This document shows, piece after piece, positions 46,606 to 55,130 of a stretch of DNA of 64,000 nt; position 1 is the stretch's first letter; the number at the start of each line of letters is the position of its first letter. Where the stretch lies: the NCBI GenBank assembly GCA_028065135.1, contig JAPTWR010000086.1, forward strand, positions 9,180 to 73,179, written 5' to 3'. Both the position numbers and the translations under genes were made by a program. Below the pieces are notes generated by a model. The model did no database searches, was not told the DNA's origin, and saw nothing but the letters and a program-made list of their open reading frames with translations. Origin of the DNA: Acidithiobacillus sp. GTDB lineage: Bacteria > Pseudomonadota > Gammaproteobacteria > Acidithiobacillales > Acidithiobacillaceae.

Positions 46606-47637
46606 TTAACGCGGTAACTGCATGGTGACGCAGTGCAGGCTGCCATGCTGGCGGGCCAGTTCGCTGCAGGAAATGGGGATGATTTCACGGTCGGGAAAGG
46701 CGCTTTGCAAGCGCTCTTGCGCCACCAGGTCGGCGGGATCGTCGTAAGTGGGCAGGAGGACGGCGGCGTTGAGAATGAGGAAATTGGCGTAACTGAGGGG
46801 GAGGCGGTTGCCGTCCTGATCCCACTGCGCCTGGGCCCAGGGCAGGGGAATCAGATGATAGGGCGCGCCATCCCCCTGGCAGAAGGCGCTGAGTTCGGCG
46901 GCCATCTGCTGGAGCGGGGCGAAGTGGCTGTCGTTGGGGTCGTCACAACTCTGATAGGCGATGGTGTGCGGGTTACAGAAGCGGGCGAGCGTGTCGATAT
47001 GGGCATCGGTGTCGTCACCTTCCAGGTGGCCATGATGCAGCCAGAGGACGCGCTCTATGCCCAGCCGGGCACGGAGGGCATCCTCCACTTGCGCCGCGGA
47101 CCATTGCGGATTGCGATTGGGCGAGAGCAGGCAGGCGCAGGTGGTCAGCAGCGCGCCGTGTCCGTCCACCTCGATACTGCCGCCTTCCAGCACCATCCCG
47201 GAAGTCTCCAGGGGCACGGCTCCATAGGCCCCCTGGGCGTGCAGATGGCGGGTGATCCGGTTGTCCAGATCGGCGCGGAATTTGAGCCCCCAGGCGTTGA
47301 AGGCGAAGTCCATCAATTTGCTCTGCCCGATACCGTTTTGCAGGGTGATGGGGCCGTGATCGCGCGCCCAAGAGTCATTGCTGGGCACCGTGTGGAGATG
47401 GCAACGGCTGAGATCGGCTCCGGCCCTCTGCAGCGCGTGCTCGCAGGACCGGGCGCTGAGCGTATCATGACAGGCCACCAGCACGTCTGCCCGGAAACTG
47501 ATTTCGCGGGCGATCAAGGCGAATACCGGAATGACGGCGTGCAGACGGGGCGCCCAGTCGGTGTCCGGGTGGGGCCAGGTCAGTTGCACGGCCCTCTGCG
47601 GGACCCACTCCGGGGGAAGTGTGTATTCAGCCGACAT
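46606..47637 (-). CDS. aguA: Agmatine deiminase (peptidylarginine deiminase family)
   Basis: A 343-residue guanidino-group-modifying enzyme expected to convert agmatine to N-carbamoylputrescine and ammonia. RAVQLTWPHPDTDW at the N-terminus, VPSNDSWARDHGPITL with catalytic Asp residues, VLEGGSIEVDGHGALLTT, HHGHLEGDDTDAHIDTLARF, and the terminal GSLHCVTMQLPR with the catalytic Cys are all present. The family's usual GGGNIHC box is shortened to HGSLHC. It may initiate putrescine synthesis from agmatine. It is divergent from rsuA. Confidence 0.92.
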   Translation of the reverse strand: MSAEYTLPPEWVPQRAVQLTWPHPDTDWAPRLHAVIPVFALIAREISFRADVLVACHDTLSARSCEHALQRAGADLSRCHLHTVPSNDSWARDHGPITLQNGIGQSKLMDFAFNAWGLKFRADLDNRITRHLHAQGAYGAVPLETSGMVLEGGSIEVDGHGALLTTCACLLSPNRNPQWSAAQVEDALRARLGIERVLWLHHGHLEGDDTDAHIDTLARFCNPHTIAYQSCDDPNDSHFAPLQQMAAELSAFCQGDGAPYHLIPLPWAQAQWDQDGNRLPLSYANFLILNAAVLLPTYDDPADLVAQERLQSAFPDREIIPISCSELARQHGSLHCVTMQLPR

Positions 47638-47722
47638 GTGTTGCTCCAGGATGCGCGTTCAAGGACCATGATAGAACTTTCCCGGGTTTTCGTCAGCCGG
47701 TGGGCGGGGTAAACTTCCTCCC

Positions 47723-48436
47723 ATGCTGAAAACCTCCGAACGCATCGACCATTTACTCTCCCGTTTGGGGTATTGCAGCCGTTCCGAGGTGCGTGATTTG
47801 CTGCGCGAAGGCCGTGTGCAGGTGGCCGGGGAAGCGCTACGCAAGGCCTCCACCAAAGTGGAGGCGGCGCAGGTCCGGGTCGATGAGGCACCCATCGATC
47901 ATCCCCAACCCCTGTATCTGCTTTATCACAAACCCTTGGGCAGGGTTTGTGCCCACGATGATCCGCGCGCCATTTATCAGGATTTCCCGCCGCGCTGGCG
48001 TTATCGTCGCCCGTCCCTCAGCAGCGTGGGGCGTCTGGACCGGGAAACCAGCGGGGTCTTGCTGCTCACCGATGATGGGGACTGGCTGCATCATTGGACG
48101 AGTCCGCGGCGGGCGATCCCCCGGCGTTATCGGGTGACGTTGCGCGAGGCGCTATGCGATGACGCCGCGCAGCGCCTCGCGGCGGGCACCCTGATGCTTG
48201 ACGGTGAGGACACCCCTTGCCGGCCAGCCGCCTTGCAACGGTTGACGGATCATGAGGTGCTGCTGACCCTCACCGAGGGCCGCTATCACGAAGTGCGGCG
48301 TCTCTTCGCGGCACTGGATAACCTGGTGCTGACTCTGCATCGCGAAGCTTTTGGGCCTTTTATGCTGAACGAACTGGCCCCCGGTCAGTGGCGTGAACTC
48401 ACAGGAGATGAGCGTGTGATGGAAACAACGGTATGA
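47723..48436 (+). CDS. rsuA: 16S rRNA pseudouridine synthase (RsuA family)
   Basis: A 237-residue protein with an N-terminal S4 RNA-binding domain (ERIDHLLSRLGYCSRSEV, ~residues 6-60) and a pseudouridine synthase domain with the catalytic-Asp motif GRLDRETSGVLLLTDDG. PHRYRV-like IPRRYRVTL and EGRYHEVRRLFAA follow. This matches RsuA, which modifies U516 of 16S rRNA. RluE/RluF-type relatives are less likely given the S4 domain and length. The next gene overlaps its end by four bases. Confidence 0.88.
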   Translation: MLKTSERIDHLLSRLGYCSRSEVRDLLREGRVQVAGEALRKASTKVEAAQVRVDEAPIDHPQPLYLLYHKPLGRVCAHDDPRAIYQDFPPRWRYRRPSLSSVGRLDRETSGVLLLTDDGDWLHHWTSPRRAIPRRYRVTLREALCDDAAQRLAAGTLMLDGEDTPCRPAALQRLTDHEVLLTLTEGRYHEVRRLFAALDNLVLTLHREAFGPFMLNELAPGQWRELTGDERVMETTV

Positions 48437-48876
48437 TCTGGGCACCGCATGTGACTGTGGCGGCCATCGTCGAAGAAAACGGCCGCTTTCTGCTGGTGGA
48501 AGAAATGGTGGAGGGGCGCCGGTGCTTCAATCAGCCCGCCGGTCACTGGGATCCGGGTGAGACATTGCGGGACGCGGTGGTACGCGAGACCCTGGAGGAA
48601 ACGGGCCACCGTTTTCAGCCCGAATACCTCACCGGTATTTACCATTGGGAGCATCCCACCCGGGATCTGACCTATCTCCGCTTCGCCTTTGGTGGACGGC
48701 TCGGTCCGCGGGATCACGCGCTGCCGCTGGATGAAGGGATCATTGGTCCCTGCTGGCTCACCCCGGAGGAAATAACGCTTCGCCAGGGTGAGATGCGCAG
48801 CGGGATGGTGTCGCGCTGCATCGCCGACTATCGGGCGGGTAGGCGTTACCCGCTGGAGTTACTGCAATCCGTCTGA
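48433..48876 (+). CDS. nudJ: Nudix hydrolase (NudJ-type phosphatase)
   Basis: A 147-residue Nudix enzyme with HVTVAAIVEENGRFLLVEEM and the Nudix box GHWDPGETLRDAVVRETLEETG at about residues 37-58. FNQPAGHW before the box is the NudJ signature. NudJ hydrolyses the thiamine pyrophosphate precursor HMP-PP and nucleotides in E. coli. The ATG overlaps the rsuA stop (ATGA), so both are cotranscribed. Confidence 0.9.
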   Translation: MIWAPHVTVAAIVEENGRFLLVEEMVEGRRCFNQPAGHWDPGETLRDAVVRETLEETGHRFQPEYLTGIYHWEHPTRDLTYLRFAFGGRLGPRDHALPLDEGIIGPCWLTPEEITLRQGEMRSGMVSRCIADYRAGRRYPLELLQSV

Positions 48877-48954
48877 ATCCCCGCGGCCGGCCGGTATGAA
48901 CTGACGCCGGCCGACCGGCGTGCTATATTCTGGCGAAAGGCATCGGTAGAGACG

Positions 48955-49449
48955 ATGAACATGATAGACGCGGACGGCTATCGCCCCAATGTGGGCATGA
49001 TCATTTGCAATGCACAAAATCAGGTGCTGTGGGCCAAGCGCAGAGGGGAAGATGCTTGGCAATTTCCCCAGGGCGGGATCGACCGCGCGGAGTCGCCGGA
49101 GCAGGCGATGTTCCGTGAGCTGGAAGAAGAAGTGGGCACCGCCAAGGTCTGCATCATAGGACGGACCCAAGACTGGCTGCGCTACGAGGTTCCCTGTCCC
49201 CGCAACCGCGCCAGCCGCCGCCGGTACCGTGGGCAAAAGCAGATTTGGTTCTTACTCCGATTTGAAGGGGAAGAGACGGAAATCAACCTGCGCACGCAGC
49301 AGCCGGAGTTCGAAGACTGGCGCTGGGTGGATTACTGGGTGCCGGTCGATGAAATCATCGCGTTCAAGCGCCGTGTGTACTGGCAGGCCTTGCGAGAGCT
49401 GGCGCCGCTGATTGGCATGACGGCGCCGGCGACCCCGCCTTGCGGGTAG
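48955..49449 (+). CDS. rppH: RNA 5'-pyrophosphohydrolase
   Basis: A 164-residue Nudix enzyme that removes pyrophosphate from 5' ends of mRNA to start decay. [20 protein letters not shown], then the Nudix box [20 protein letters not shown] and QFPQGGI are diagnostic of Rpp[13 protein letters not shown] and [17 protein letters not shown] complete the domain. Start is the first ATG; an ATG two codons later is also possible. A TATATT element just upstream (about 48922) may be its promoter. It ends 13 bases from convergent ychF. Confidence 0.94.
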   Translation: MNMIDADGYRPNVGMIICNAQNQVLWAKRRGEDAWQFPQGGIDRAESPEQAMFRELEEEVGTAKVCIIGRTQDWLRYEVPCPRNRASRRRYRGQKQIWFLLRFEGEETEINLRTQQPEFEDWRWVDYWVPVDEIIAFKRRVYWQALRELAPLIGMTAPATPPCG

Positions 49450-49462
49450 CCGTCTTTCCGGC

Positions 49463-50557
49463 TCACACGTTAAACAGGAAGTTCAGCACGTCACCATCCT
49501 GCACCACGTACTCTTTGCCCTCCGCGCGCATTTTGCCGGCCTCTTTCGCACCGTGCTCCCCCTTGTAACGGAGGAAATCGGCGTAGGCGATGGTCTGGGC
49601 GCGGATGAAGCCACGCTCGAAATCACTGTGGATCACGCCAGCGGCCTGAGGGGCGGTGGCCCCCACCGGGATAGTCCAGGCACGGACCTCCTTCACCCCG
49701 GCGGTGAAGTAGGTCTGCAAGCCCAGCAAGCGGTAAGCCGCCCGGATGATTCGGTTCAGGCCCGGTTCTTCCAGACCCAAATCCTGCAGGAAGGCGCGTT
49801 GCTCTTCCGGTTCCAGTTCCGCCAGATCCGACTCGATCGCGGCGCAGACGGGGACGATGCTGGCCTGCCGGGCGACCGCCCAGGCCTCCAGTGGCGCCCG
49901 CCAGGGGTCGTCCTCCCGCAACGCATCCTCGGCCACATTGGCGATGACCATGAGGGGTTTCATGGTCAACAGACAGAGGCTGCGCAGATGATCCCGTTCC
50001 TCCCGATTCAAATCCAGGCTGGCGGCGGGCTTGCCTTCATTGAGGTGGGGCAGCAGGCGGGTCATGGCGGCTAGCTCGGCCACGGCATCCTTGTGGCCGC
50101 CCTTGGCCTGCCGCGCCACCCGTGCCTGCGCCTTCTCCACGGTACCGAGATCGGCCAGGATCAGTTCGGTCAACACCACTTCCAAATCGGTCACCGGGTC
50201 CACATGGCCGCTCACGTGGACGACGTTGGGATCCGCAAAACAGCGGGTGACCAAGGCGATGGCGTCGGTTTCGCGGATATGGGCCAGAAACTGGTTGCCC
50301 AATCCCTCTCCCTGCGCCGCCCCGGCCACCAGACCAGCGATGTCCACGAATTCCATGGTGGCGGGCACCACATGCTGTGGTTTGACGATCTCCGCCAGCG
50401 CTTGTAGACGTGGATCGGGCACGTTGACCAGACCGACGTTGGGCTCGATCGTGCAAAAGGGATAATTCTCCGCCGCGATCCCGGCCTTGGTGATGGCGTT
50501 GAAGAGAGTGGATTTGCCGACATTGGGTAAACCGACGATGCCGCAGGCCAAGGCCAT
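49463..50557 (-). CDS. ychF: Ribosome-associated GTPase/ATPase YchF
   Basis: A 364-residue OBG-family P-loop NTPase. [18 protein letters not shown] is the G1 loop near residues 8-25, followed by [30 protein letters not shown] (G3) and [10 protein letters not shown] in place of the usual NKxD, consistent with its ATP preference. The TGS-like C-terminal region ends [11 protein letters not shown]. The pth gene ends 9 bases upstream, the common pth-ychF pairing. Confidence 0.97.
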   Translation of the reverse strand: MALACGIVGLPNVGKSTLFNAITKAGIAAENYPFCTIEPNVGLVNVPDPRLQALAEIVKPQHVVPATMEFVDIAGLVAGAAQGEGLGNQFLAHIRETDAIALVTRCFADPNVVHVSGHVDPVTDLEVVLTELILADLGTVEKAQARVARQAKGGHKDAVAELAAMTRLLPHLNEGKPAASLDLNREERDHLRSLCLLTMKPLMVIANVAEDALREDDPWRAPLEAWAVARQASIVPVCAAIESDLAELEPEEQRAFLQDLGLEEPGLNRIIRAAYRLLGLQTYFTAGVKEVRAWTIPVGATAPQAAGVIHSDFERGFIRAQTIAYADFLRYKGEHGAKEAGKMRAEGKEYVVQDGDVLNFLFNV

Positions 50558-50566
50558 GAGAAGCTC

Positions 50567-51136
50567 CTAATCGCTGTGCAGGGTTTTTTGCGCCGCATCC
50601 GTGCGGCCGTTGAGAAAGTCCGGGAGTACCGCGAGACTGCGGGCGATGGCCTCGTCTATCCGTGTTTTTTCCGTCACCGTCGGTATGCCCAGCACATAGC
50701 CGATGACGGCATCCTTGTGCCCCGGATGACCGATGCCAATGCGCAGCCGCCAATAGTCACGGGTGCCAAAGACGCGGTCCAGATCACGCAGGCCATTATG
50801 CCCGCCGTGCCCGCCGCCCCACTTGAGCCGCGCCGTGCCGGGCGGCAGATCCAACTCATCGTGAATCACCAGAATGCGCTCTACGGGCACTTTATAAAAG
50901 GCCGCCATGGACCGCACCGGTCCACCGCTGCGGTTCATGAAATCCTGAGGCAGGCACAGCCCCAGTTCCAGCCCCTGCTCGTGCAGGCGGGTGGCCAGAC
51001 AACGCCAGCGCTTCTCCATGCGCAAAGACGCCCCGGCCCGATCCGCCAGGGTCTGGAGCGTCCAGAAGCCGGCATTGTGACGGGTTCGGGCGTAATCCGC
51101 GCCGGGGTTGCCGAGACCCGCCAACAACCAGTCCAT
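50567..51136 (-). CDS. pth: Peptidyl-tRNA hydrolase
   Basis: A 189-residue cytoplasmic esterase releasing peptides from prematurely dropped peptidyl-tRNA. GLGNPGADYARTRHNAGFW contains the catalytic histidine and conserved N-terminal motif. DFMNRSGGPV, VIHDELDLPPG and GGHGGHNGLRDLDRVFG are the other signature segments. It follows the bL25 gene by 6 bases and precedes ychF by 9, forming a translation-related unit. Confidence 0.97.
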   Translation of the reverse strand: MDWLLAGLGNPGADYARTRHNAGFWTLQTLADRAGASLRMEKRWRCLATRLHEQGLELGLCLPQDFMNRSGGPVRSMAAFYKVPVERILVIHDELDLPPGTARLKWGGGHGGHNGLRDLDRVFGTRDYWRLRIGIGHPGHKDAVIGYVLGIPTVTEKTRIDEAIARSLAVLPDFLNGRTDAAQKTLHSD

Positions 51137-51142
51137 GAGCGC

Positions 51143-51754
51143 TCAGGCAGTGGCTTCCGGCGTCTCTTCTTCCGCCTCGGCACCGGTACGTGGATTATGA
51201 ATGGAGACGATCTCCTTGTCGTCCTCGTGCAGCAGCGGTACGAGTGTCACCCCCGCGGGCGCGCTGATCTGTGACAGATGGAGGCTTTCACCGATGCACA
51301 ATGCCGCGATATCCACTTCGATGGCCTCCGGCAGACGATCCACCGGCGCTTCCACTTCCACTTCCACGAGCGCGCGATGCAGTACCCCGCCGGCCTTGAT
51401 CCCGGCGCAGGTGCCCTCGTTGAGAAGGTGGATCGGGACATGCAGGCGTACCCGCTCACCGGCATGGACGCGCAAAAAATCCAGGTGCAGCACTTCTTCC
51501 TTATAGGGATGCATCTGAATGTCGCGGATCAGCGCCGTCTCGTTCCCGTGGGGAAAACGCAGGGTGATGATGTGGGTGTAGGCGCGCTCGTCGGGCAGCA
51601 GTTTGCGCAGCAGCCGGGCTTCAATGCTCAGGCTCTGGGCCGCCTTGCCGTCTCCGTAGAGTACCGCGGGCACCATGCCGGTACGACGCAGGCGACGGCT
51701 GGGGCGGCGGCCATTTTCTTCGCGCGGGTGGGCCGCGATGGTGAAATCTGTCAT
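51143..51754 (-). CDS. rplY: 50S ribosomal protein bL25, Ctc/general stress form
   Basis: A 203-residue protein of the long (Ctc) type that binds 5S rRNA. The N-terminal ribosomal L25 domain has GRRPSRRLRRTGMVPAVLYG and RDIQMHPYKEEVLHLDFLRV; the C-terminal TL5-type domain has EVEVEAPVDRLPEAIEVDIA. An acidic tail follows. It is the first gene of the bL25-pth-ychF unit and starts 21 bases after the PBP2 gene. Confidence 0.95.
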   Translation of the reverse strand: MTDFTIAAHPREENGRRPSRRLRRTGMVPAVLYGDGKAAQSLSIEARLLRKLLPDERAYTHIITLRFPHGNETALIRDIQMHPYKEEVLHLDFLRVHAGERVRLHVPIHLLNEGTCAGIKAGGVLHRALVEVEVEAPVDRLPEAIEVDIAALCIGESLHLSQISAPAGVTLVPLLHEDDKEIVSIHNPRTGAEAEEETPEATA

Positions 51755-51775
51755 TTGAGGGACTCCTTATGGGTG

Positions 51776-53677
51776 TCATGGATGAGCGGGGCGAGGGTTG
51801 ACAGAACCTTTCTCCCCATTGGCAAGGGGCGCATCATAATGGGTTGCGGACTTTTCGGCAACTTTTTCAGGCGGTTTCCCATCAGGTTCCAGATAGGCCT
51901 GGATGACCGCGCGGGCAATCGGCAGGGCCTGCCAGGCATTGTGCCCGCCATATTCCACCACCACGGCCACGGCGATTTTGGGATGATGCACGGGCGCCCA
52001 GCCGATGAAGAGGGAGTCGTTGTTATAAATGGTGCGGCCATGTTTATAACCCACCGGCACTTGCGCCGTACCGGTTTTACCGGCAATGGAGATGCCGGGA
52101 ATGCTGATGCTGTGGCAGGTGCCGGTGTTGACGCAGGCTTCCATGCCTTTGTGCACCGCCTGCATGGCCTTCGCCGAAATATGCAGGTTGATGGGCCGCG
52201 CCGCGGGTATGGGTACTTGCCGGCCCGTGCGCGGGTCGATAAAGGCCTTGGCCACCTGCGGACGCACCAGCTTGCCGCCATTGGCGAGCGCGGAGACGGC
52301 GCGCGCCAATTGCAGGGGCGTCACCAGCAGATAGCCCTGACCAATCCCGAGAATCACCGAATCACCCGTGTACCAGGGCGCGTGCATGTGCTTACGCTTC
52401 CAGGCCGGGGTGGGCACCAGACCACTGGCTCCGCCAGGCAGATCGACAGGCGGCGTGCTGCCGAAGCCGAAGCGCCATAAGGCCTGGTCCTGCCTCGCAA
52501 TGCCCATCTTCGCCGCAAGCTTGTAGTAGAAGACATCCACCGACCAGGCCAACGCTTTGGTCAGACCGGTGTTGCCAAATCCGCGCCGATTCCAGTCCCA
52601 GTAGGTGTGCCCGCCAAGTTGGTAATTGCCAGCGCAGAAAGTATGAAAGTCCGGGGCGATCACACCATCCTGGATGGCCTGAACGGAGTAGAAAGGCTTG
52701 GCACAAGACCCCGGTGGATAAAGACCGTTATCCGCGCGGTTCATCAATGGACGTCCCGGATTATGCAAAAGACTTTGCCAGTGCGCCGTGCTGATGCCGT
52801 CCACGAACCAGTTGGCGTTGAAGCTGGGACTGGTGACCATGGCCAGCACGGCGCCGGTGTTCGGGTCGAGAGCGACCACGGCGCCGCGATAGCCGTTGCC
52901 CCGGAAAGCTTCCGCCCCGGCCTGTTGCACGCGCAGGCGGAGGTGGGTCAGCAGGTTGTCGCCGGGTTGTGCCGGGATATCGCGCAGGGTACCCACCTGC
53001 AATCCTCTGGCGTCGATATCCTTGATCTGGTAGCCCATGTTGCCGCGCAACTGACGTTCGTAATAGCGTTCCAGGCCGCTCTTACCGATGTAATTGCGTC
53101 CCAGATAGGTGTGGGCCCGAAAATGCTTCAAATCGGCGGCGGTAATGGGACCGACATAACCCACGACGTGAGAAAAAAGGGTGTCATACGGGTAATAGCG
53201 ATGGAGCATGGCCACGACACGGACGCCGGGCAGTTCCAGTGCCCGCACGGCCACGGCGGCGATCTGGGGCGGTGTCAGGCCGGTTTTGAGGACCACCGGA
53301 TCAAACGCGGGTTTCCCCAGACGCCGCTCGTGAAATCGATGCATATCCTCGGCATCGAGCCCCAGCAGTTTCCGCAGACGTCGCAGGGTCGCCGGCAGAT
53401 CGGGCACCTGATCGGGAATGATCTCCAGGGCGTAGGTGGGCTGGTTCTCCGCCAGCACCTCGCCATGATCGGCAAGTATCAGGCCACGTGGCGGTGCGAC
53501 CGGGACGAGGGCGACATGATTGTCGTAGGCCAGCGTACGGAACTTGGCGAAATGCAGCAGTTCCAGATCCATCACGCGCAGGAGCACGACCACGGTCGCC
53601 AGCAACATCATCAGGGCGGCCACCCCCAGCCGGAGGCGAAAGGTATGCGCGCGGTCGCTGGGGTCAGAGACGGTCAT
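51776..53677 (-). CDS. mrdA: Penicillin-binding protein 2 (transpeptidase)
   Basis: A ~633-residue inner-membrane cell-elongation transpeptidase. The ATG at 53677 (MTVSDPSDRAHTFRLRLGVA) precedes the single N-terminal membrane segment; a GTG at 53728 is an alternative. The PBP dimerisation domain covers residues ~50-250, with GYVGPITAADL and GKSGLERYYERQLRG. Transpeptidase motifs are S-C-A-K in YPPGSCAKPF, S-V-D in WSVDVFYYK and KTG in IAGKTGTAQV. It normally partners RodA, but no rodA is adjacent; instead bL25 follows. Confidence 0.94.
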   Translation of the reverse strand: MTVSDPSDRAHTFRLRLGVAALMMLLATVVVLLRVMDLELLHFAKFRTLAYDNHVALVPVAPPRGLILADHGEVLAENQPTYALEIIPDQVPDLPATLRRLRKLLGLDAEDMHRFHERRLGKPAFDPVVLKTGLTPPQIAAVAVRALELPGVRVVAMLHRYYPYDTLFSHVVGYVGPITAADLKHFRAHTYLGRNYIGKSGLERYYERQLRGNMGYQIKDIDARGLQVGTLRDIPAQPGDNLLTHLRLRVQQAGAEAFRGNGYRGAVVALDPNTGAVLAMVTSPSFNANWFVDGISTAHWQSLLHNPGRPLMNRADNGLYPPGSCAKPFYSVQAIQDGVIAPDFHTFCAGNYQLGGHTYWDWNRRGFGNTGLTKALAWSVDVFYYKLAAKMGIARQDQALWRFGFGSTPPVDLPGGASGLVPTPAWKRKHMHAPWYTGDSVILGIGQGYLLVTPLQLARAVSALANGGKLVRPQVAKAFIDPRTGRQVPIPAARPINLHISAKAMQAVHKGMEACVNTGTCHSISIPGISIAGKTGTAQVPVGYKHGRTIYNNDSLFIGWAPVHHPKIAVAVVVEYGGHNAWQALPIARAVIQAYLEPDGKPPEKVAEKSATHYDAPLANGEKGSVNPRPAHP

Positions 53678-53764
53678 AAGCGGGTGCAGCCGGATTCGGT
53701 TTGCAAATGGCGGGGGCGCTTCGTACACTCAAAAGCGGAATCATTGGTGAGATGGGGAGGCGCA

Positions 53765-54004
53765 GTGGAGGAGTCCCGTTTTGAATCCCTGTTCGCGGAG
53801 CTGGAAAGCATTATAACGGATTATCGCGGCTTGCGTCGCCATCTGAAAGGGGAGGGACGTGAAAAACATGCCCTGCAGCTTCTACAAAAGCAAATCCAGT
53901 CCCTGGATGCGGAAAACATCCAGTTGCGGGCGCGTCAGGAAGCGGTGTGCTCACGTCTCAGCGAGCTGCTGGCGCAGGTCAGTCAATGGGAAAACGAATT
54001 ATAA
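53765..54004 (+). CDS. Small coiled-coil protein upstream of zapA (TIGR02449-like)
   Basis: A 79-residue protein from GTG 53765, with GGGGAGG at ideal spacing. Nearly all of it is a predicted coiled coil (LQLLQKQIQSLDAENIQLR, then a Leu-rich end). It is the conserved small ZapB-like protein that precedes zapA in gammaproteobacterial-type genomes. A much longer in-frame ORF extending back across mrdA is antisense and not real. Cell-division involvement is inferred from the neighbour. Confidence 0.78.
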   Translation: MEESRFESLFAELESIITDYRGLRRHLKGEGREKHALQLLQKQIQSLDAENIQLRARQEAVCSRLSELLAQVSQWENEL

Positions 54005-54018
54005 GGATGGAGGAGCCA

Positions 54019-54327
54019 ATGCCTGAAACGACTCGCACGGCCAGCACGGATCGTGTCCATATCACCTTGCTGGGGCAGAGTTATCAGGTACCTTGTCAAC
54101 CTGAGGAGCAAGCATTGCTGCGGGAAGCGGTGGCCCTGCTGACGGAGCGGCTCGAAGCGGCGCGGGCGCGGGCCGTCAGCAAGGAGCGCACCGCCCTGAT
54201 GGTCGCCGTCAACCTTGCGGCGGATCTGCAGCGAGCCCGCCAGGAGCTGCAGGAGCGCGATCAATGGCTCACCGCCCTGGAAGATCGCCTGCGCCGGTTG
54301 GTTGACATGGGTAAGGGGGCGGAGTAG
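54019..54327 (+). CDS. zapA: Cell division protein ZapA
   Basis: A 102-residue FtsZ-ring stabiliser. ATG 54019 (MPETTRTASTDRVHITLLGQ) has GGAGGAG before it; ATG 54007 is possible. The N-terminal beta-strand region contains ITLLGQSYQVPC, followed by the long dimerising helix (EALVA-type KERTALMVAVNLAADLQRAR) and a coiled C-terminus. It sits between the small coiled-coil gene and 6S RNA, the conserved arrangement. Confidence 0.9.
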   Translation: MPETTRTASTDRVHITLLGQSYQVPCQPEEQALLREAVALLTERLEAARARAVSKERTALMVAVNLAADLQRARQELQERDQWLTALEDRLRRLVDMGKGAE

Positions 54328-54330
54328 CGT

Positions 54331-54520
54331 GGTGATTGCCTCCTGCGGGGCACGCGTGGCCGGGATGATTCCTGAACCAACATTGTCTATCCGGGGGATC
54401 TTCAGTCATCACCGTGGTGTGCAGCTCCGGTATGGAGCAGCCTGAAGCGGTGTCTGGATCCCCACCTGTGCATCAGGTTCATGGGGTAGCGGGCCGTACG
54501 ACCCAGGCGGGAGGTCTTTT
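54331..54520 (+). ncRNA. ssrS: 6S RNA
   Basis: The ~190-base gap between zapA and the 5-formyl-THF cyclo-ligase gene is the classical site of 6S RNA, which inhibits sigma-70 RNA polymerase in stationary phase. A closing stem is visible: GCCTCCTGCG near 54337 with CAGGCGGGAGG at 54504-54514. CCTGAACC corresponds to the conserved 5' bulge strand, and CAGCCTGAAGCG to the 3' side of the central bubble. Exact ends are not certain. Confidence 0.8.
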
Positions 54521-54521
54521 T

Positions 54522-55130
54522 TTGTCCCAAGACTCCCCCCCCACCAAAAGCCAGTTGCGGCGGCACATGCGGCAACGGCGGCATGCCTTGTCTCCTCAGG
54601 ACTTGCGGCAGGCCGCCCTGGCGTTATCCGGGCAGATCGCGCGGCTGAGGCCGTTCCACCGAGCCCGGCATATCGGGGTCTACTGGCCGATGCACGGCGA
54701 AATCAGCCCGCTGCCGCTGTTGCAACATCCCCTGGCGATCCACAAGCATTTTTACTTGCCCATCCTCGTCGGGCGCTTCGCGCGCAGTCTCCGCTTCGCA
54801 CCCTTCAACCCGCGAACGCCCATGCGCAACAACCGTTTTCGTATTCCTGAGCCCAAGGTGCCCCGGCACAGCCAATGCTCGGTGCGCGAGCTGGATCTGC
54901 TGATTCTGCCGCTGGTGGCTTTCGATGCCGAGGGATACCGCCTGGGGATGGGGGGCGGCTTTTATGATCGTAGCCTGGCGCACCTGCCGCATCGCCGGCA
55001 TTGGCGACGGCCGCGTCTGATCGGGGTGGGGCACGCCTTTCAGGAAGTGCCCGTGTTGCCCAGAGAGCCCTGGGATATTCCCTTGGCTATGGTGTGTACG
55101 GATAAAGCGTGCAGAAAGATCGGATCATAG
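54522..55130 (+). CDS. fau: 5-formyltetrahydrofolate cyclo-ligase
   Basis: A 202-residue enzyme converting 5-formyl-THF to 5,10-methenyl-THF with ATP. Start TTG 54522 is chosen because GGGAGG precedes it and upstream codons belong to 6S RNA. SQLRRHMRQRRHALS is the usual N-terminus, IGVYWPMHGEISPLPLL follows, and the folate-binding DAEGYRLGMGGGFYDRSLA is diagnostic. Its 3' end overlaps the convergent M61 peptidase by 6 bases. The Shine-Dalgarno lies within the 3' strand of the 6S closing stem. Confidence 0.93.
   Translation: MSQDSPPTKSQLRRHMRQRRHALSPQDLRQAALALSGQIARLRPFHRARHIGVYWPMHGEISPLPLLQHPLAIHKHFYLPILVGRFARSLRFAPFNPRTPMRNNRFRIPEPKVPRHSQCSVRELDLLILPLVAFDAEGYRLGMGGGFYDRSLAHLPHRRHWRRPRLIGVGHAFQEVPVLPREPWDIPLAMVCTDKACRKIGS

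Noticed and set aside
48889..48925. GC-rich inverted repeats between nudJ and rppH as a terminator
   Set aside because: The repeats (CGGCCGG/CCGGCCG type) are imperfect, no T-run follows, and they overlap the likely rppH promoter.
52607..53764. Long plus-strand extension of the small coiled-coil ORF
   Set aside because: This part is antisense to mrdA; only the last 79 codons from GTG 53765 have coding character and a ribosome binding site.
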